Shown here piece after piece: positions 34,133 through 42,456 of a stretch of 57,598 nucleotides of DNA (positions are counted from its first letter, which is position 1; each line of letters starts with the position of its first letter). The DNA comes from an uncultured Rikenella sp. Lineage in GTDB: Bacteria; Bacteroidota; Bacteroidia; Bacteroidales; Rikenellaceae. Below the pieces are notes generated by a model. The model was not told the DNA's origin, ran no database searches, and saw only the letters and a list, made by a program, of their open reading frames with translations. Both the position numbers and the translations under genes were made by a program. The stretch spans positions 1-57,598 of the forward strand of contig NZ_CAJTUJ010000002.1 in NCBI RefSeq assembly GCF_910579375.1. Reading direction: 5' to 3'.

Positions 34133-35460
34133 CTAACTTCCGGATCGAAGCCTTACGTCATATAAAGAGGTTATAAAATTTTGAATATCGCGGAGCACCT
34201 CGGGAGAGATGGTCTCTTCAATCGTGCCATATCGGGCGCGAGCCGTCGCATCGGAGGCATATTCAAATCCGGCCGGATTTGAATATCCTTTTCTCCATAA
34301 AGCACGAATGCCGGACAGTCGGTCGCAGCGATACTCCCGGCCGGCGAAAAGCCGATGAAGTATCCGATCCAAGGATTCGGTTCGCCGGCTATTTTCTTCA
34401 GATTTTCTTTCAAAGCGGCATGAACAGGGGTTGTTTCCCACCCAGCGCATATAGTCTCCACCCTGTCAAATGCCTCGCCGTCGCCCTTCTCCATTTTCAG
34501 GGCATAGACCTTCCGCAACGCCTCTGCATAGTCAGACACGACCCGTTCGGGCATATTTCCCTGCTCCAACGCAGTCGTGCTCTGGTCTATCAGGATACTG
34601 TCGCCCCGAACAGCCTGCGCCCCCAAGGCAATAATGAAATCGGGCCCGGCGCAAAGCACCGGATCGTTCTTGGCACCCAACATAAACGCAACCGTAGCCC
34701 CTTCGCTATACCCAAGGATACCGACATGTTTGAAATCTCCGATCCGACGCATATATTCCACCCCCGCCTTTGCGTCTTGCGCGAAATCCTCAGTCGTTGC
34801 ATTTGTCCCGTCGCCGGTAGATTCACCGAAACCTCTGTCATCATACCGCAAAGAGGCGATACCGTTCCGCGCCAGATAATCCGCAATCACAGCAAACGGT
34901 TTATGCCCAAAAATCTCCTCATCCCGGTTTTGCAGTCCGCTCCCCGTCACCATCACCACAGCAGGCGTCTCAGCCGTGCAGCCTTCCGGCAGCGTGAGTG
35001 TTCCGGCAAGAACGACCTGATCCCGCAGATTGTTAAAGGTAACTTCTTCCGTACCGTAAGGGAACGGAGGCCGCGGCGTCTGCGGTCGGCCTGCCTCCGC
35101 TTTTCCCGCATACAATATAAGCTCCTCATCCATCGCCCCCTGCGTGCACCTTCCGACCCATTTGTCCCCTTCCCGATGTCCGACATACGACAAACCGATA
35201 CGCCTCACCGACACCCGGATGGAATCCGCCGACAGGCAGTCAACCTCGCCGACTATCCCATAAACCCCCTGATCCGGCGAATCCAATGTTACCGAAGCTC
35301 TGCCGTCCGCATCGGTTTCGAGATGAAACACCAGTTTCAGCTCCACCTGCGGCGTCACCTTGAGCCGCCCCTGCCAGGAACCGACGATATGATTGTCGGC
35401 AGCCGCACCGGCCATTCCTGCGCCGAGCACGGCAAGTACCGCAATCCATATGTTTTTCAT
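34133..35460 (-). pseudogene. Secreted alpha/beta hydrolase, broken near its C terminus
   Basis: The intact part has a signal peptide (W-I-A-V-L-A-V-L-G-A-G-M-A-G-A-A-A), an N-terminal beta domain, a Y-D-D-R-G-F-G-E-S motif, the nucleophile elbow G-Y-S-E-G-A and the acid in Y-G-E-K-D-I-Q. The frame then runs to a stop at 34171 through unrelated residues (A-P-D-M-A-R-L-K-R-P-S-L). In another frame the DNA encodes the expected family end, Y-G-T-I-E-E-T-I-S-P-E-V-L, stopping at 34133. Roughly 40 codons that should carry the catalytic His (G-L-N-H-L-F type) are missing at the junction near 34240. This is an internal deletion that also shifts the frame, so the triad is incomplete and the product is probably inactive. 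Confidence 0.72.
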
Positions 35461-35547
35461 CCTCATCGGTTTATTCGTCAATTCCCTCCATGACGTACCT
35501 TCTCCCCCGTAGAATCGCGCCAAAGACCGAACAGACAATTAAAAGTA

Positions 35548-35555
35548 CAAATTTA
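35548..35555 (-). promoter_or_regulatory. -7 promoter box for the hydrolase gene
   Basis: Minus-strand TAAATTTG, exact TAnnTTTG, 88 bp before the hydrolase start and directly against the stop codon of the upstream START-like gene. Confidence 0.45.
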
Positions 35556-35936
35556 TCATTTTTTCGGACAACCGATCGCCCGTTTCAACTTCTCGACCTG
35601 CGCATTCCAGAGCGTGCGGCAATCCTCCACCTCCGCCTCCTCCGCAAAATCGATGACCGTCAGCATCAAATCCCCCGTCAGCTCCTGGTGCGAGAGCCGG
35701 AATTCGAATTCATGGCCCTCCTCGTCCAGCCACTCGTACCTCACCGAGACATTCGGTTTCTGGCGCACCATCCGAGCCGTCTGAGTCGTTTTGTTCCAGA
35801 AAAATACATAACGCTCTCCCGTCACCTCGACCCGGTCTGCAAACCAGCTACTGAGTCCCAGCGGGGTAGTAATCGCCCGGTAGAGCGAACCGGGCGTACA
35901 GGAAAAAGGATATTCCAGGACAATTTTTTTCTTCAT
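35556..35936 (-). CDS. START-like (SRPBCC) domain protein
   Basis: A 126-residue small cytosolic protein, M-K-K-K-I-V-L-E-Y-P-F-S-C-T-P-G, followed by W-F-A-D-R-V-E-V and a final L-W-N-A-Q-V-E-K-L-K. It fits the Bacteroidetes START-like family related to AHSA1, with a helix-grip fold and a hydrophobic cavity. Ligand and role unknown. The start at 35936 replaces one four codons upstream because the M-K-K-K opening fits the family better. Confidence 0.78.
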   Translation of the reverse strand: MKKKIVLEYPFSCTPGSLYRAITTPLGLSSWFADRVEVTGERYVFFWNKTTQTARMVRQKPNVSVRYEWLDEEGHEFEFRLSHQELTGDLMLTVIDFAEEAEVEDCRTLWNAQVEKLKRAIGCPKK

Positions 35937-36264
35937 AACAGCAGGCATATAGAGGAGTCGATCGAGAAGGTTTTTCGCAAAATAGCGAATCTTTCCCTAA
36001 AAACCTATAACGTATCGTCGAATCTCCCCATTGCCCGGTTTCGGAAACATCCGCCTCCACGAGCGTCATTTTATCCGGTTGCGCACCACATGGAATCGTT
36101 CGGCCAACAAATCCAATTGCAGCGACAGGCTGGTTTGAGCCGCCACACCTAAATTATCCCCACCAATTATTTAACATAATATAAATAACAATCAAATAAA
36201 GAGACATCATTAAAACCATCTACCACCCAAGTTATTTAACATAACTACATGCAATTTTTTCGAT
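35937..36264. other. Gene-free AT-rich stretch with a direct repeat
   Basis: The 328 bp between the START-like gene and the XRE regulator hold no credible gene. Two copies of a sequence containing TTATTTAACATAA lie at about 36168-36180 and 36232-36244, some 64 bp apart, each preceded by CACC and AA. They lie just past the regulator's stop codon. The DNA is markedly more AT-rich than the rest of the window. Confidence 0.4.
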
Positions 36265-36783
36265 TTAATCGGGGCGATAATCCTCCAGCGTACCATCCGC
36301 AAAAAAGATAATGACCCGCGCAATTTTTTTCGGAGCCTCTTTTTCCGAGTGCGATAAATCCTCCCGTGGTATATCCGCCCTAATTTCATAGTTTACATCT
36401 GTAATTCGATGTTTCGTTGGCTCTGTGTGTGTTATATTGCTATGGTTATCTGCATTTTGCTTGTCATTTACACCTGTAACCACACTCGCTTTCTCTTCGA
36501 TTTTCTCTTGATTTACTTCTGTAATACTCCCTTTATTTACATCGGTAAACAAATCATTCTTGGGAGTATTTACGGATTTATACATTTCTCCCAGTCCATT
36601 GATCACCCAATCCGGATTCAACTCGGGAAAACGAAGCAGCATTCGGGAGATAAACTCAAAATTCGGCTTGTTTCTACCGGCTAATAAGTGTGATATGCTG
36701 GAGGGTTGCACCTCCATAATCTCCGCGAACTTTACAGCTGTAAGCCCCTCTAATTTGAGGAATTGAGCCAATCTTTCTTTCAT
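36265..36783 (-). CDS. XRE-type helix-turn-helix transcriptional regulator
   Basis: A 172-residue DNA-binding protein. Residues about 1-60 are the HTH: K-E-R-L-A-Q-F-L-K-L-E-G-L-T, then F-A-E-I-M-E-V-Q-P-S-S-I-S-H-L-L-A-G-R-N-K-P with the recognition helix. A linker rich in Asn, Glu and Lys follows, and the end reads V-I-I-F-F-A-D-G-T-L-E-D-Y-R-P-D, a terminal motif I recall from many Bacteroidales regulators of this type. Start at 36783 because it begins the HTH; the frame runs on upstream without meaning. Codon use is AT-rich, unlike its neighbours. Target unknown; autoregulation is likely given the repeats upstream. Confidence 0.82.
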   Translation of the reverse strand: MKERLAQFLKLEGLTAVKFAEIMEVQPSSISHLLAGRNKPNFEFISRMLLRFPELNPDWVINGLGEMYKSVNTPKNDLFTDVNKGSITEVNQEKIEEKASVVTGVNDKQNADNHSNITHTEPTKHRITDVNYEIRADIPREDLSHSEKEAPKKIARVIIFFADGTLEDYRPD

Positions 36784-36806
36784 ATTCGTAACATTTAGCA
36801 CATTTA

Positions 36807-36814
36807 CAAAGATA
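36807..36814 (-). promoter_or_regulatory. -7 promoter box for the XRE regulator
   Basis: Minus-strand TATCTTTG, exact TAnnTTTG, 23 bp before the start codon. Confidence 0.6.
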
Positions 36815-36820
36815 ATACTT

Positions 36821-36850
36821 CCTTGTAAACTCCCTTGAAACTCTCCTTGA
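36821..36850. promoter_or_regulatory. Three CCTTG repeats at 12-bp steps, possible operator
   Basis: CCTTG occurs at 36821, 36833 and 36845, each followed by an AT-rich filler (TAAACTC, AAACTCT, ATTTATT). The exact 12-bp period, near one helical turn, covers the -33 region of the regulator's promoter. It may be the regulator's own binding site (inference). Confidence 0.4.
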
Positions 36851-37144
36851 TTTATTTGCCACCCTCCACAACAAGGAAAAACTGAATGCACAAATTAGGT
36901 TTATATGAAATTCACAACACACTAAAATCCAGCGTACTAAATAAACTATATATTCTAGGAAAATGTCGTTAAGGTATTTTATCACCTGTATCAGCGAACA
37001 AACAAAGAACTAATACTCGAATTAAAAATACATAACAAGCTGAAAATCACATTTATTATATCAAAATAATGTAGGTTCATTCCTGCTGTGGGAAATACAT
37101 TTACAACTCGTATTTCCACATCTGTAATCCCTTTTGAGGGTATA
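36851..37144. other. Gene-free AT-rich region
   Basis: About 290 bp upstream of the XRE gene and downstream of the HIT terminators. Short minus-strand frames exist but lack ribosome sites or any family pattern. I see no RNA gene. Confidence 0.4.
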
Positions 37145-37180
37145 AAAACAAAAATGGCGAGCTCGTTTCGAGCTCGCCAT
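37145..37180 (-). terminator. Second terminator downstream of the HIT gene
   Basis: A 12-bp perfect stem (37154-37165 with 37169-37180), 3-nt loop. On the minus strand it is followed by TTTTTGTTTTT. It lies 15 bp beyond the first terminator at 37196-37225. Confidence 0.85.
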
Positions 37181-37195
37181 GACTATGTGCACCAA

Positions 37196-37225
37196 CAAAA
37201 AAAGCCTTAGCAAAAAGCTAAGGCT
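37196..37225 (-). terminator. First terminator downstream of the HIT gene
   Basis: Arms AGCCTTAGC (37203-37211) and GCTAAGGCT (37217-37225) with a 5-nt loop. On the minus strand a run of seven T follows. It lies 57 bp past the HIT stop. Confidence 0.88.
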
Positions 37226-37282
37226 AAAACTAAACCCGTTCGCCTCTATGAGCGGCAAACGGAATTCACAATCCTCGGAAGT

Positions 37283-37669
37283 CTAAAACTGGATTTTCTC
37301 TTGAATCGCCTGAAACTCCTCCGGCGTCAGTTTCAATTTCGGTCGGCTGAAATCCAAATCGCCTCCCTCGTTGATCGGTACCAGGTGGATATGCGCATGC
37401 GGCACATCGAGTCCGATCACCGCCATTCCGATCCGCCGACACGGCATCACCTCCCGCAACCGAATCGCTACCCGCCCTGCAAAAGCCATCAACTCCTTCA
37501 ATTCCTCCTCCGGCAAATCGAACAGATAGTCCACCTCCCGTTTCGGCACCACCAGCGTGTGTCCCTCCGCCAACGGATTGATGTCCAGAAAAGCATAATG
37601 CCGCTCATCCTCCGCCACCTTGAAACTCGGGATTTCTCCCCCGATGATCTTGCTGAAGATCGTAGACAT
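37283..37669 (-). CDS. HIT family nucleotide hydrolase/transferase
   Basis: A 128-residue histidine-triad protein. The triad is V-P-H-A-H-I-H-L-V-P near residue 99. The start I-F-S-K-I-I-G-G-E-I-P-S and V-V-P-K-R-E are standard for Hint-type purine nucleoside phosphoramidases. Role is in nucleotide housekeeping. It is 34 bp downstream of the hypothetical gene at 37704 and ends before two tandem terminators. Confidence 0.92.
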   Translation of the reverse strand: MSTIFSKIIGGEIPSFKVAEDERHYAFLDINPLAEGHTLVVPKREVDYLFDLPEEELKELMAFAGRVAIRLREVMPCRRIGMAVIGLDVPHAHIHLVPINEGGDLDFSRPKLKLTPEEFQAIQEKIQF

Positions 37670-37703
37670 GATTTATTTGGATTTAATTATGTTAAATCGA
37701 CTG

Positions 37704-38123
37704 TTAGTACTCCTCGCATTTCGGTCTGAGCAATTCGCTCGCAATAATCATCGTCTTCAAATCCACCGCCACAAAACTTTCTTCCTCCCGCTGCAGCATC
37801 TCCAGCGTTTCTGCTCCCCCATTCAACTCATCGCCCCCATCCGCAAGCTCCGAAACCGCCATCGAAACAGACACCGGACGCGCCTCCGCTCTCGCCACCG
37901 CCTGTTTCAGCTCCTCCTGACGCTTCAACTCCCGTTGCTGCTCGACCTCCCACTGTCCAGCCTCTTCTTCAGGTCCTTCCGCCACCATCCTCCGCTCTAC
38001 GCGCCGCTCCGGCTCGATCTCTGTTCTTTTCCGTTTGCTCTTTCCCCCCACCGCACTCCACGAGGCACCCACCAAAATAGCCACCGCCACCAGTACAATT
38101 TGGATGATTTCAATCGTATCCAT
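37704..38123 (-). CDS. Single-pass membrane protein with coiled-coil region, family not recognised
   Basis: A 139-residue protein. One N-terminal helix (I-I-Q-I-V-L-V-A-V-A-I-L-V-G-A-S) is followed by a basic patch (G-G-K-S-K-R-K-R-T) and a long charged Glu/Arg/Gln stretch likely to form a coiled coil. The remainder is acidic. No known domain. It lies 27 bp after relA on the same strand and 34 bp before the HIT gene, so it is likely co-transcribed with them. Confidence 0.7.
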   Translation of the reverse strand: MDTIEIIQIVLVAVAILVGASWSAVGGKSKRKRTEIEPERRVERRMVAEGPEEEAGQWEVEQQRELKRQEELKQAVARAEARPVSVSMAVSELADGGDELNGGAETLEMLQREEESFVAVDLKTMIIASELLRPKCEEY

Positions 38124-38150
38124 AAAAATCTTTTTTCAAACCCCAAGCTC

Positions 38151-40436
38151 TCAGTCCACCATCGAAGCCTCCGTCCGATGCACCTTTTCGACCCCCTTGA
38201 TCGCCTTCACCTTATCCATAATCAGTTTCAGGTCTTCGCTGTTCCGCACATAGAGGCTGATCGTCCCCTCGAAAATTCCGTCGTGGCTGTGCACATGCAA
38301 CTCCCGGATATTGATATTCAACTCTCCGCTGATAATCTTCGCCAAGTCGTACAGAATCCCCAGCCGGTCGATCCCCCTCACCTCGATCACCGCCAGATAC
38401 GACATCACCTTTTCGCTCGACCACTTGGCTGGCACGATCCGCTCCCCATGCTGCGCCGAAAGCTTCACCGCCCGGTGGCAGTTTTTCTTGTGCACCTCCA
38501 CCGTACCGTCCTCTCCCTTGAACCCCACCACCTCGTCTCCCGGAATCGGATTACAACACTCCGCCATCACATACCGATACTCCTCTCCGTCCCCCGCCGG
38601 CTCCTCCTCCCGATGTCCCCCCTCCGACGCTCCCCCGCCCAGAAAACGGAACGGATTCGGAAACTGCAACGTCCAGTATTTCATCAACTTGCTCGCCGCA
38701 TTCTGCTTCAGAATCTTATCCAGCCCGTCGATCGAAATGATCCCCGCCCCCAATTTGCTGTAAAACTCGTCCTTGTTGGAAGAGTGATAGGCCGGCAAGA
38801 CCTTCCGAAAGACCCGCGCCTGCAACGGCACGCCGAGTTTCTTCATCTCCGCCTCGAAAAGTTCCTGCCCCCGCCGGATATTATTCTCCCCGTCTCGTTT
38901 GAGGAACTGTTTGATATACCCCCTCGCCTTCGCCGTCGTGATATGGCCGAGCCATTCGACCTGAGGGTGAGCACTTTGCGACGTCAGAATCTCGATCTGA
39001 TCCCCCGAATGGATCTCCGCATAGAGCGGCGTAATTTTATAATTGACCTTCGCCCCGATGGCACGATTCCCGATTTTCGAGTGAATGTCGTATGCAAAGT
39101 CCAGCACTGTCGCCCCTTTCGGCATCGTCCTCGCCTCGCCGCTCGGCGTAAAGACCACGATTTCAGAGACCTGCAAGTTCATCTTGAAGTTATCCATGAA
39201 CTCGACCGCATCGTCCGCCGGGCTATTGAGCGCCTCTCTGAGCTTTGCGAGCCATTGATCGAACTCCCGTTCGCTCCGTTTGTCGGTCTCGGCCACCGCG
39301 CCGTCCGCCTTATATTTCCAATGCGCAGCGAATCCCCGCTCCGCAATCTCGTTCATCCGCTCCGACCGGATCTGCACCTCGGCCCACACCCCCTCCGGCC
39401 CCATCACCGTACAGTGCAGCGCCTCATACCCATTGGCCTTCGGAATGTTGACCCAGTCCCGAATCCGGTCCGGTTTCGGTTTATAGATATCGGTAATGAG
39501 CGAATAGAGGTGCCAGCACTGCGATTTTTCGGGAATCAGCGGCGAGGGTTTGAAAACGATCCGAATGGCGAACAGGTCGTAAATCTCCTCGAACGAAACC
39601 TGCTTCCGTTTCATCTTCTTCCAGATCGAATAGACCGACTTCACCCTCCCCGAAATCTCGAACTCGATGTTGTTTTCCTTGAGTTTTTCGATGATCGGCG
39701 GGTTGAATTTTTCGAGGAACTGCAATCGCTGTACCTCCGTATCGGCCAGTTTCTGGCTGATCTGGTTGTACTCGTCCGCAAAGCGGTACTTCAGACTCAA
39801 GTCCTCGAACTCCGTTTTGATGAGATACAGCCCCAGCCGATGTGCCAGCGGAGCAAAGAGATAGATCGTCTCCGAAGCGATTTTCATCTGCTTATGCTTC
39901 GGCATCGACCCCAGCGTGCGCATGTTGTGCAACCGGTCGGCGATCTTGATGAGACACACCCGGATATCGTCCGAGAGCGTCAGGATCATCTTTTTGAAAT
40001 TCTCGGCCTGGCTCGAAATATCCTGCGCGAACGCCCCCGCCAGCTTCGTCAGCCCGTCCACCAGCTTCGCCACCGTCCGTCCGAAGCGGTGTTCGATATC
40101 CTCCACCGTATAGTCCGTATCCTCGACCACATCGTGCAACAGGGCCGCCTGCACCGACTTGACCCCCAGCCCGATCTCCGTCACCACGATCCGCGCCACC
40201 GCCAGCGGATGCGTGATATACGGTTCCCCCGACTTCCTCCTGACCCCTCGGTGCGCCTCGTTGGCAAAATAGAACGCGCTCCGGATTCGGTCGTAATCCT
40301 CCTCGTTCTTACAGATCGCCGCACAGCACTCCAACAGTTCGTCGAACTGCTGTTGCACCATCCATTCGTCCTTCTTGTCGTAACTGTCGGCCGCAGGCAC
40401 CGTCGCCTCGGCCGGAATCGGGGTAGAATCAGCCAT
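38151..40436 (-). CDS. RelA/SpoT family (p)ppGpp synthetase/hydrolase
   Basis: A 761-residue stringent-response enzyme. The HD hydrolase domain is near residues 50-200, with Y-I-T-H-P-L-A-V-A and L-L-H-D-V-V-E-D-T-D-Y. The synthetase domain follows around 255-370, with Y-S-I-W-K-K-M-K-R-K. A TGS domain is near 420-480 (A-T-V-L-D-F-A-Y-D-I-H-S), then a helical part and a C-terminal ACT domain (V-I-E-V-R-G-I-D-R-L-G). Both HD and synthetase motifs look intact, so it should be bifunctional. It makes and degrades (p)ppGpp in response to starvation. Confidence 0.94.
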   Translation of the reverse strand: MADSTPIPAEATVPAADSYDKKDEWMVQQQFDELLECCAAICKNEEDYDRIRSAFYFANEAHRGVRRKSGEPYITHPLAVARIVVTEIGLGVKSVQAALLHDVVEDTDYTVEDIEHRFGRTVAKLVDGLTKLAGAFAQDISSQAENFKKMILTLSDDIRVCLIKIADRLHNMRTLGSMPKHKQMKIASETIYLFAPLAHRLGLYLIKTEFEDLSLKYRFADEYNQISQKLADTEVQRLQFLEKFNPPIIEKLKENNIEFEISGRVKSVYSIWKKMKRKQVSFEEIYDLFAIRIVFKPSPLIPEKSQCWHLYSLITDIYKPKPDRIRDWVNIPKANGYEALHCTVMGPEGVWAEVQIRSERMNEIAERGFAAHWKYKADGAVAETDKRSEREFDQWLAKLREALNSPADDAVEFMDNFKMNLQVSEIVVFTPSGEARTMPKGATVLDFAYDIHSKIGNRAIGAKVNYKITPLYAEIHSGDQIEILTSQSAHPQVEWLGHITTAKARGYIKQFLKRDGENNIRRGQELFEAEMKKLGVPLQARVFRKVLPAYHSSNKDEFYSKLGAGIISIDGLDKILKQNAASKLMKYWTLQFPNPFRFLGGGASEGGHREEEPAGDGEEYRYVMAECCNPIPGDEVVGFKGEDGTVEVHKKNCHRAVKLSAQHGERIVPAKWSSEKVMSYLAVIEVRGIDRLGILYDLAKIISGELNINIRELHVHSHDGIFEGTISLYVRNSEDLKLIMDKVKAIKGVEKVHRTEASMVD

Positions 40437-40636
40437 ATTGGATCGTTTTCACCACTCTAAGATACGATTTTTTCGCAAAAGATGTCACTTTTCTCCGAAA
40501 AAACGCTCCACCCGCCTACCCTCCTCTTCATTAAAAAAGCCGCATCGCCCATTCCGTCCGACCGGACAAGAACTGAGCGACACGGCACTGTCTCCAATTA
40601 CTATAAACAAATGGAAATCAACCCATCAAAGCCCCC

Positions 40637-41335
40637 CTACTGTTCCTTCTTCTGCGCCAGATAGGCATCGTACATATCCAGCACCCACGCATCGTCCTCC
40701 TTGGCCTCCTTCTTGTGCACCTTCCCTTCGGGCCCCTTGAACCACTTTTTGCAGAACTCTTTCAATCCCGGATACTGCTTGTCCATCAATACCGTGTTGA
40801 CGAACATATACGGATAAACGATCCCCTCCGGATCATCGTGGAAACGGACGCCGTACATGGTCTTCAGCACCCGCCGCTGAATATTTCCCGTCTGCTCGAA
40901 CGTCCATATCTTCCACCAATAGGCGGTGGCATTCTCCCCCTCCTTGTTCACGCAAACCAACCTCCGAAGCGTACGATAACGATCGGCAATACTGGGCGCC
41001 GCCAGCGGATGCGCCTCCCACCGGATTCCGTCCGGATTGCCTTCGGTCTTCTCGACATATTCGACGCTCTCGACCTCCTCGGCCGTATATTTCACCGGCT
41101 CTTTCTCCTTTGCATCCGGCGTCTCCGTGAGCTTGAACGAATAGTTCTCCTTTTTGAACAGCGACGACTCGGCATGCCACCCGCGATGCACATACCCCTC
41201 GACACGGTCGCCCGACGTAAGCGTCACCACCACGCGTCGATACTCCTGATCCTGCGTTTTCTTGGCCGCCGCCTCCGGAAAATCAACGCCCGCCGCCATC
41301 AGCGAGAGCGCTGCAAATAGCACAAATCGTTTCAT
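40637..41335 (-). CDS. Secreted protein, family not recognised (paralogue of the next gene)
   Basis: A 232-residue protein with a signal peptide (M-K-R-F-V-L-F-A-A-L-S-L-M-A-A-G). The mature part opens V-V-V-T-L-T-S-G-D-R-V-E-G-Y-V, reminiscent of proteins with a small beta-barrel that begins K-G-D-x-I-x-G. Further on are E-V-E-S-V-E-Y-V and a charged C terminus. No catalytic motif. The ATG at 41335 was preferred to the one two codons upstream because of the AAAGAA upstream. It lies 9 bp after the related gene at 41345. Confidence 0.7.
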   Translation of the reverse strand: MKRFVLFAALSLMAAGVDFPEAAAKKTQDQEYRRVVVTLTSGDRVEGYVHRGWHAESSLFKKENYSFKLTETPDAKEKEPVKYTAEEVESVEYVEKTEGNPDGIRWEAHPLAAPSIADRYRTLRRLVCVNKEGENATAYWWKIWTFEQTGNIQRRVLKTMYGVRFHDDPEGIVYPYMFVNTVLMDKQYPGLKEFCKKWFKGPEGKVHKKEAKEDDAWVLDMYDAYLAQKKEQ

Positions 41336-41344
41336 AAGCATTCT

Positions 41345-41980
41345 TTATTCGTTGGAAATCAGGTTCATTATCGGACAATAGTCCCTCAACATCAACACCG
41401 TCTTCGCCCGCCCGATGCTCGATTGGAGAATCCGTCGAGCCAGTTCCGGATCATCCTCGACATACTGTGCGAGCCGCTCCCGGAATCGATCCTTCGCCCT
41501 CCGGTTAGCCCCACCCACATCCTCGAACCCCTCCTCGCCCGACTTTCTCAAAAAATAAGCGACCCTCGACCGGCTGAAAATCCGTATCCGCTGCCACACC
41601 TGTATTCCGCCGTTCGTATCGATCCCATATCCCTTCCTCGCATAGACGCACGCCTGCATATACGGCGTCGTAAAATAGACCCACATCCATCCCGGCCGCT
41701 CCGCATAAACGAATCGCCGGGGATGTTCCGGCGTCCGAACGTGCCAGCAGACTATCGAATCGATCTCCTCCGGTTCTATCCACTCCTTATCTTTAGTCTT
41801 GCGGAAAGCATCGTGCCAGATTTTCAACCGTCCCGACCGCCTGGGCAGCTCGATCCGATCGTTTCCCGTGCACTCCACCACCTTCCCGCCTTTCAGCCAG
41901 ACCTTTCCCTCGACAAGCGCCGCCCGAGCCCCCATCGTCCCCGCAAGAACAAGCCACAATACGAACAAAGATTTCACCAT
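41345..41980 (-). CDS. Secreted protein, family not recognised (paralogue of the previous gene)
   Basis: A 211-residue protein with a signal peptide (K-S-L-F-V-L-W-L-V-L-A-G-T-M-G-A-R-A). Mature part: V-E-G-K-V-W-L-K-G-G-K-V-V-E-C, then E-E-I-D-S-I-V-C-W and a Tyr/Arg-rich middle, ending in an alpha-helical region (R-F-R-E-R-L-A-Q-Y-V). The order of signal peptide, K-G-G-x-V-x-x strand and E-E-I-D-S-I mirrors the next gene, suggesting old duplication. The start at 41980 is the first Met that gives a signal peptide; an upstream ATG at 42052 adds 24 residues. Confidence 0.68.
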   Translation of the reverse strand: MVKSLFVLWLVLAGTMGARAALVEGKVWLKGGKVVECTGNDRIELPRRSGRLKIWHDAFRKTKDKEWIEPEEIDSIVCWHVRTPEHPRRFVYAERPGWMWVYFTTPYMQACVYARKGYGIDTNGGIQVWQRIRIFSRSRVAYFLRKSGEEGFEDVGGANRRAKDRFRERLAQYVEDDPELARRILQSSIGRAKTVLMLRDYCPIMNLISNE

Positions 41981-42060
41981 AACCTCGAATTGTTTCACAT
42001 CAACCCCGCCCTCTGCTTTCAAAGATACAAAAATCATCTGGAAATCCAACAAGAAAAATC

Positions 42061-42077
42061 AAAAAAAAAAAAAAAAA
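42061..42077. repeat. A17 homopolymer tract
   Basis: Seventeen consecutive A residues 80 bp upstream of the start of the secreted-protein gene at 41345-41980, which reads the other way. It lies between that gene and cassette 6. Its length is prone to slippage and could change promoter spacing. Confidence 0.7.
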
Positions 42078-42134
42078 CAGAGTTTTAATATTAAAAATAT
42101 CGGCCAACAACACACCAACAAACCACCAGATCGC

Positions 42135-42326
42135 GCCCCGGGCTTCCGCGACGCGGGGATCAACGGAGGATGCGGAACCCTGGTCAGCGTCGGAAACAAT
42201 GGATTCAATTATTCGGCGTCCGTCAGCGGCAACAATGGAATAGGCGTGCATTTCGGCACGAAGAACCTCAACATCATCGCAAGCGACCGCGCCTACGGTC
42301 TTCAGTTGCGTTGCCTCTCGGAATAA
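42135..42326 (+). repeat. Silent FISUMP-like C-terminal cassette 6
   Basis: Sixty-three codons plus TAA. It begins A-P-G-F-R-D-A-G-I-N-G-G-C-G-T-L and ends A-Y-G-L-Q-L-R-C-L-S-E; the centre reads F-N-Y-S-A-S-V-S-G-N-N-G-I-G-V-H-F. Both anchors are intact. It lies between two minus-strand genes and points against both. Confidence 0.82.
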
Positions 42327-42361
42327 ACGGGCGACACACCCGCCCGGTCGCCCCCACCCGC

Positions 42362-42401
42362 AAAAAGAAAGGCGACCGACCCTTTAAAGGATCGGTCGCC
42401 T
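42362..42401 (-). terminator. Terminator after the hypothetical gene at 42457
   Basis: Stem AGGCGACCGA/TCGGTCGCCT (42370-42379 with 42392-42401), extended by CCTTTAAAGG in the loop. On the minus strand it is followed by TTTCTTTTT. Confidence 0.85.
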
Positions 42402-42456
42402 GATAAACAAGAATATACCTTAATTATATGCTCTTCGATGGAGTAATATTCTCGCT

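Noticed and set aside
37061..37258. A 65-residue minus-strand protein
   Set aside because: The frame is made of two tandem terminators and their T runs; hydrophobic stretches come from those repeats.
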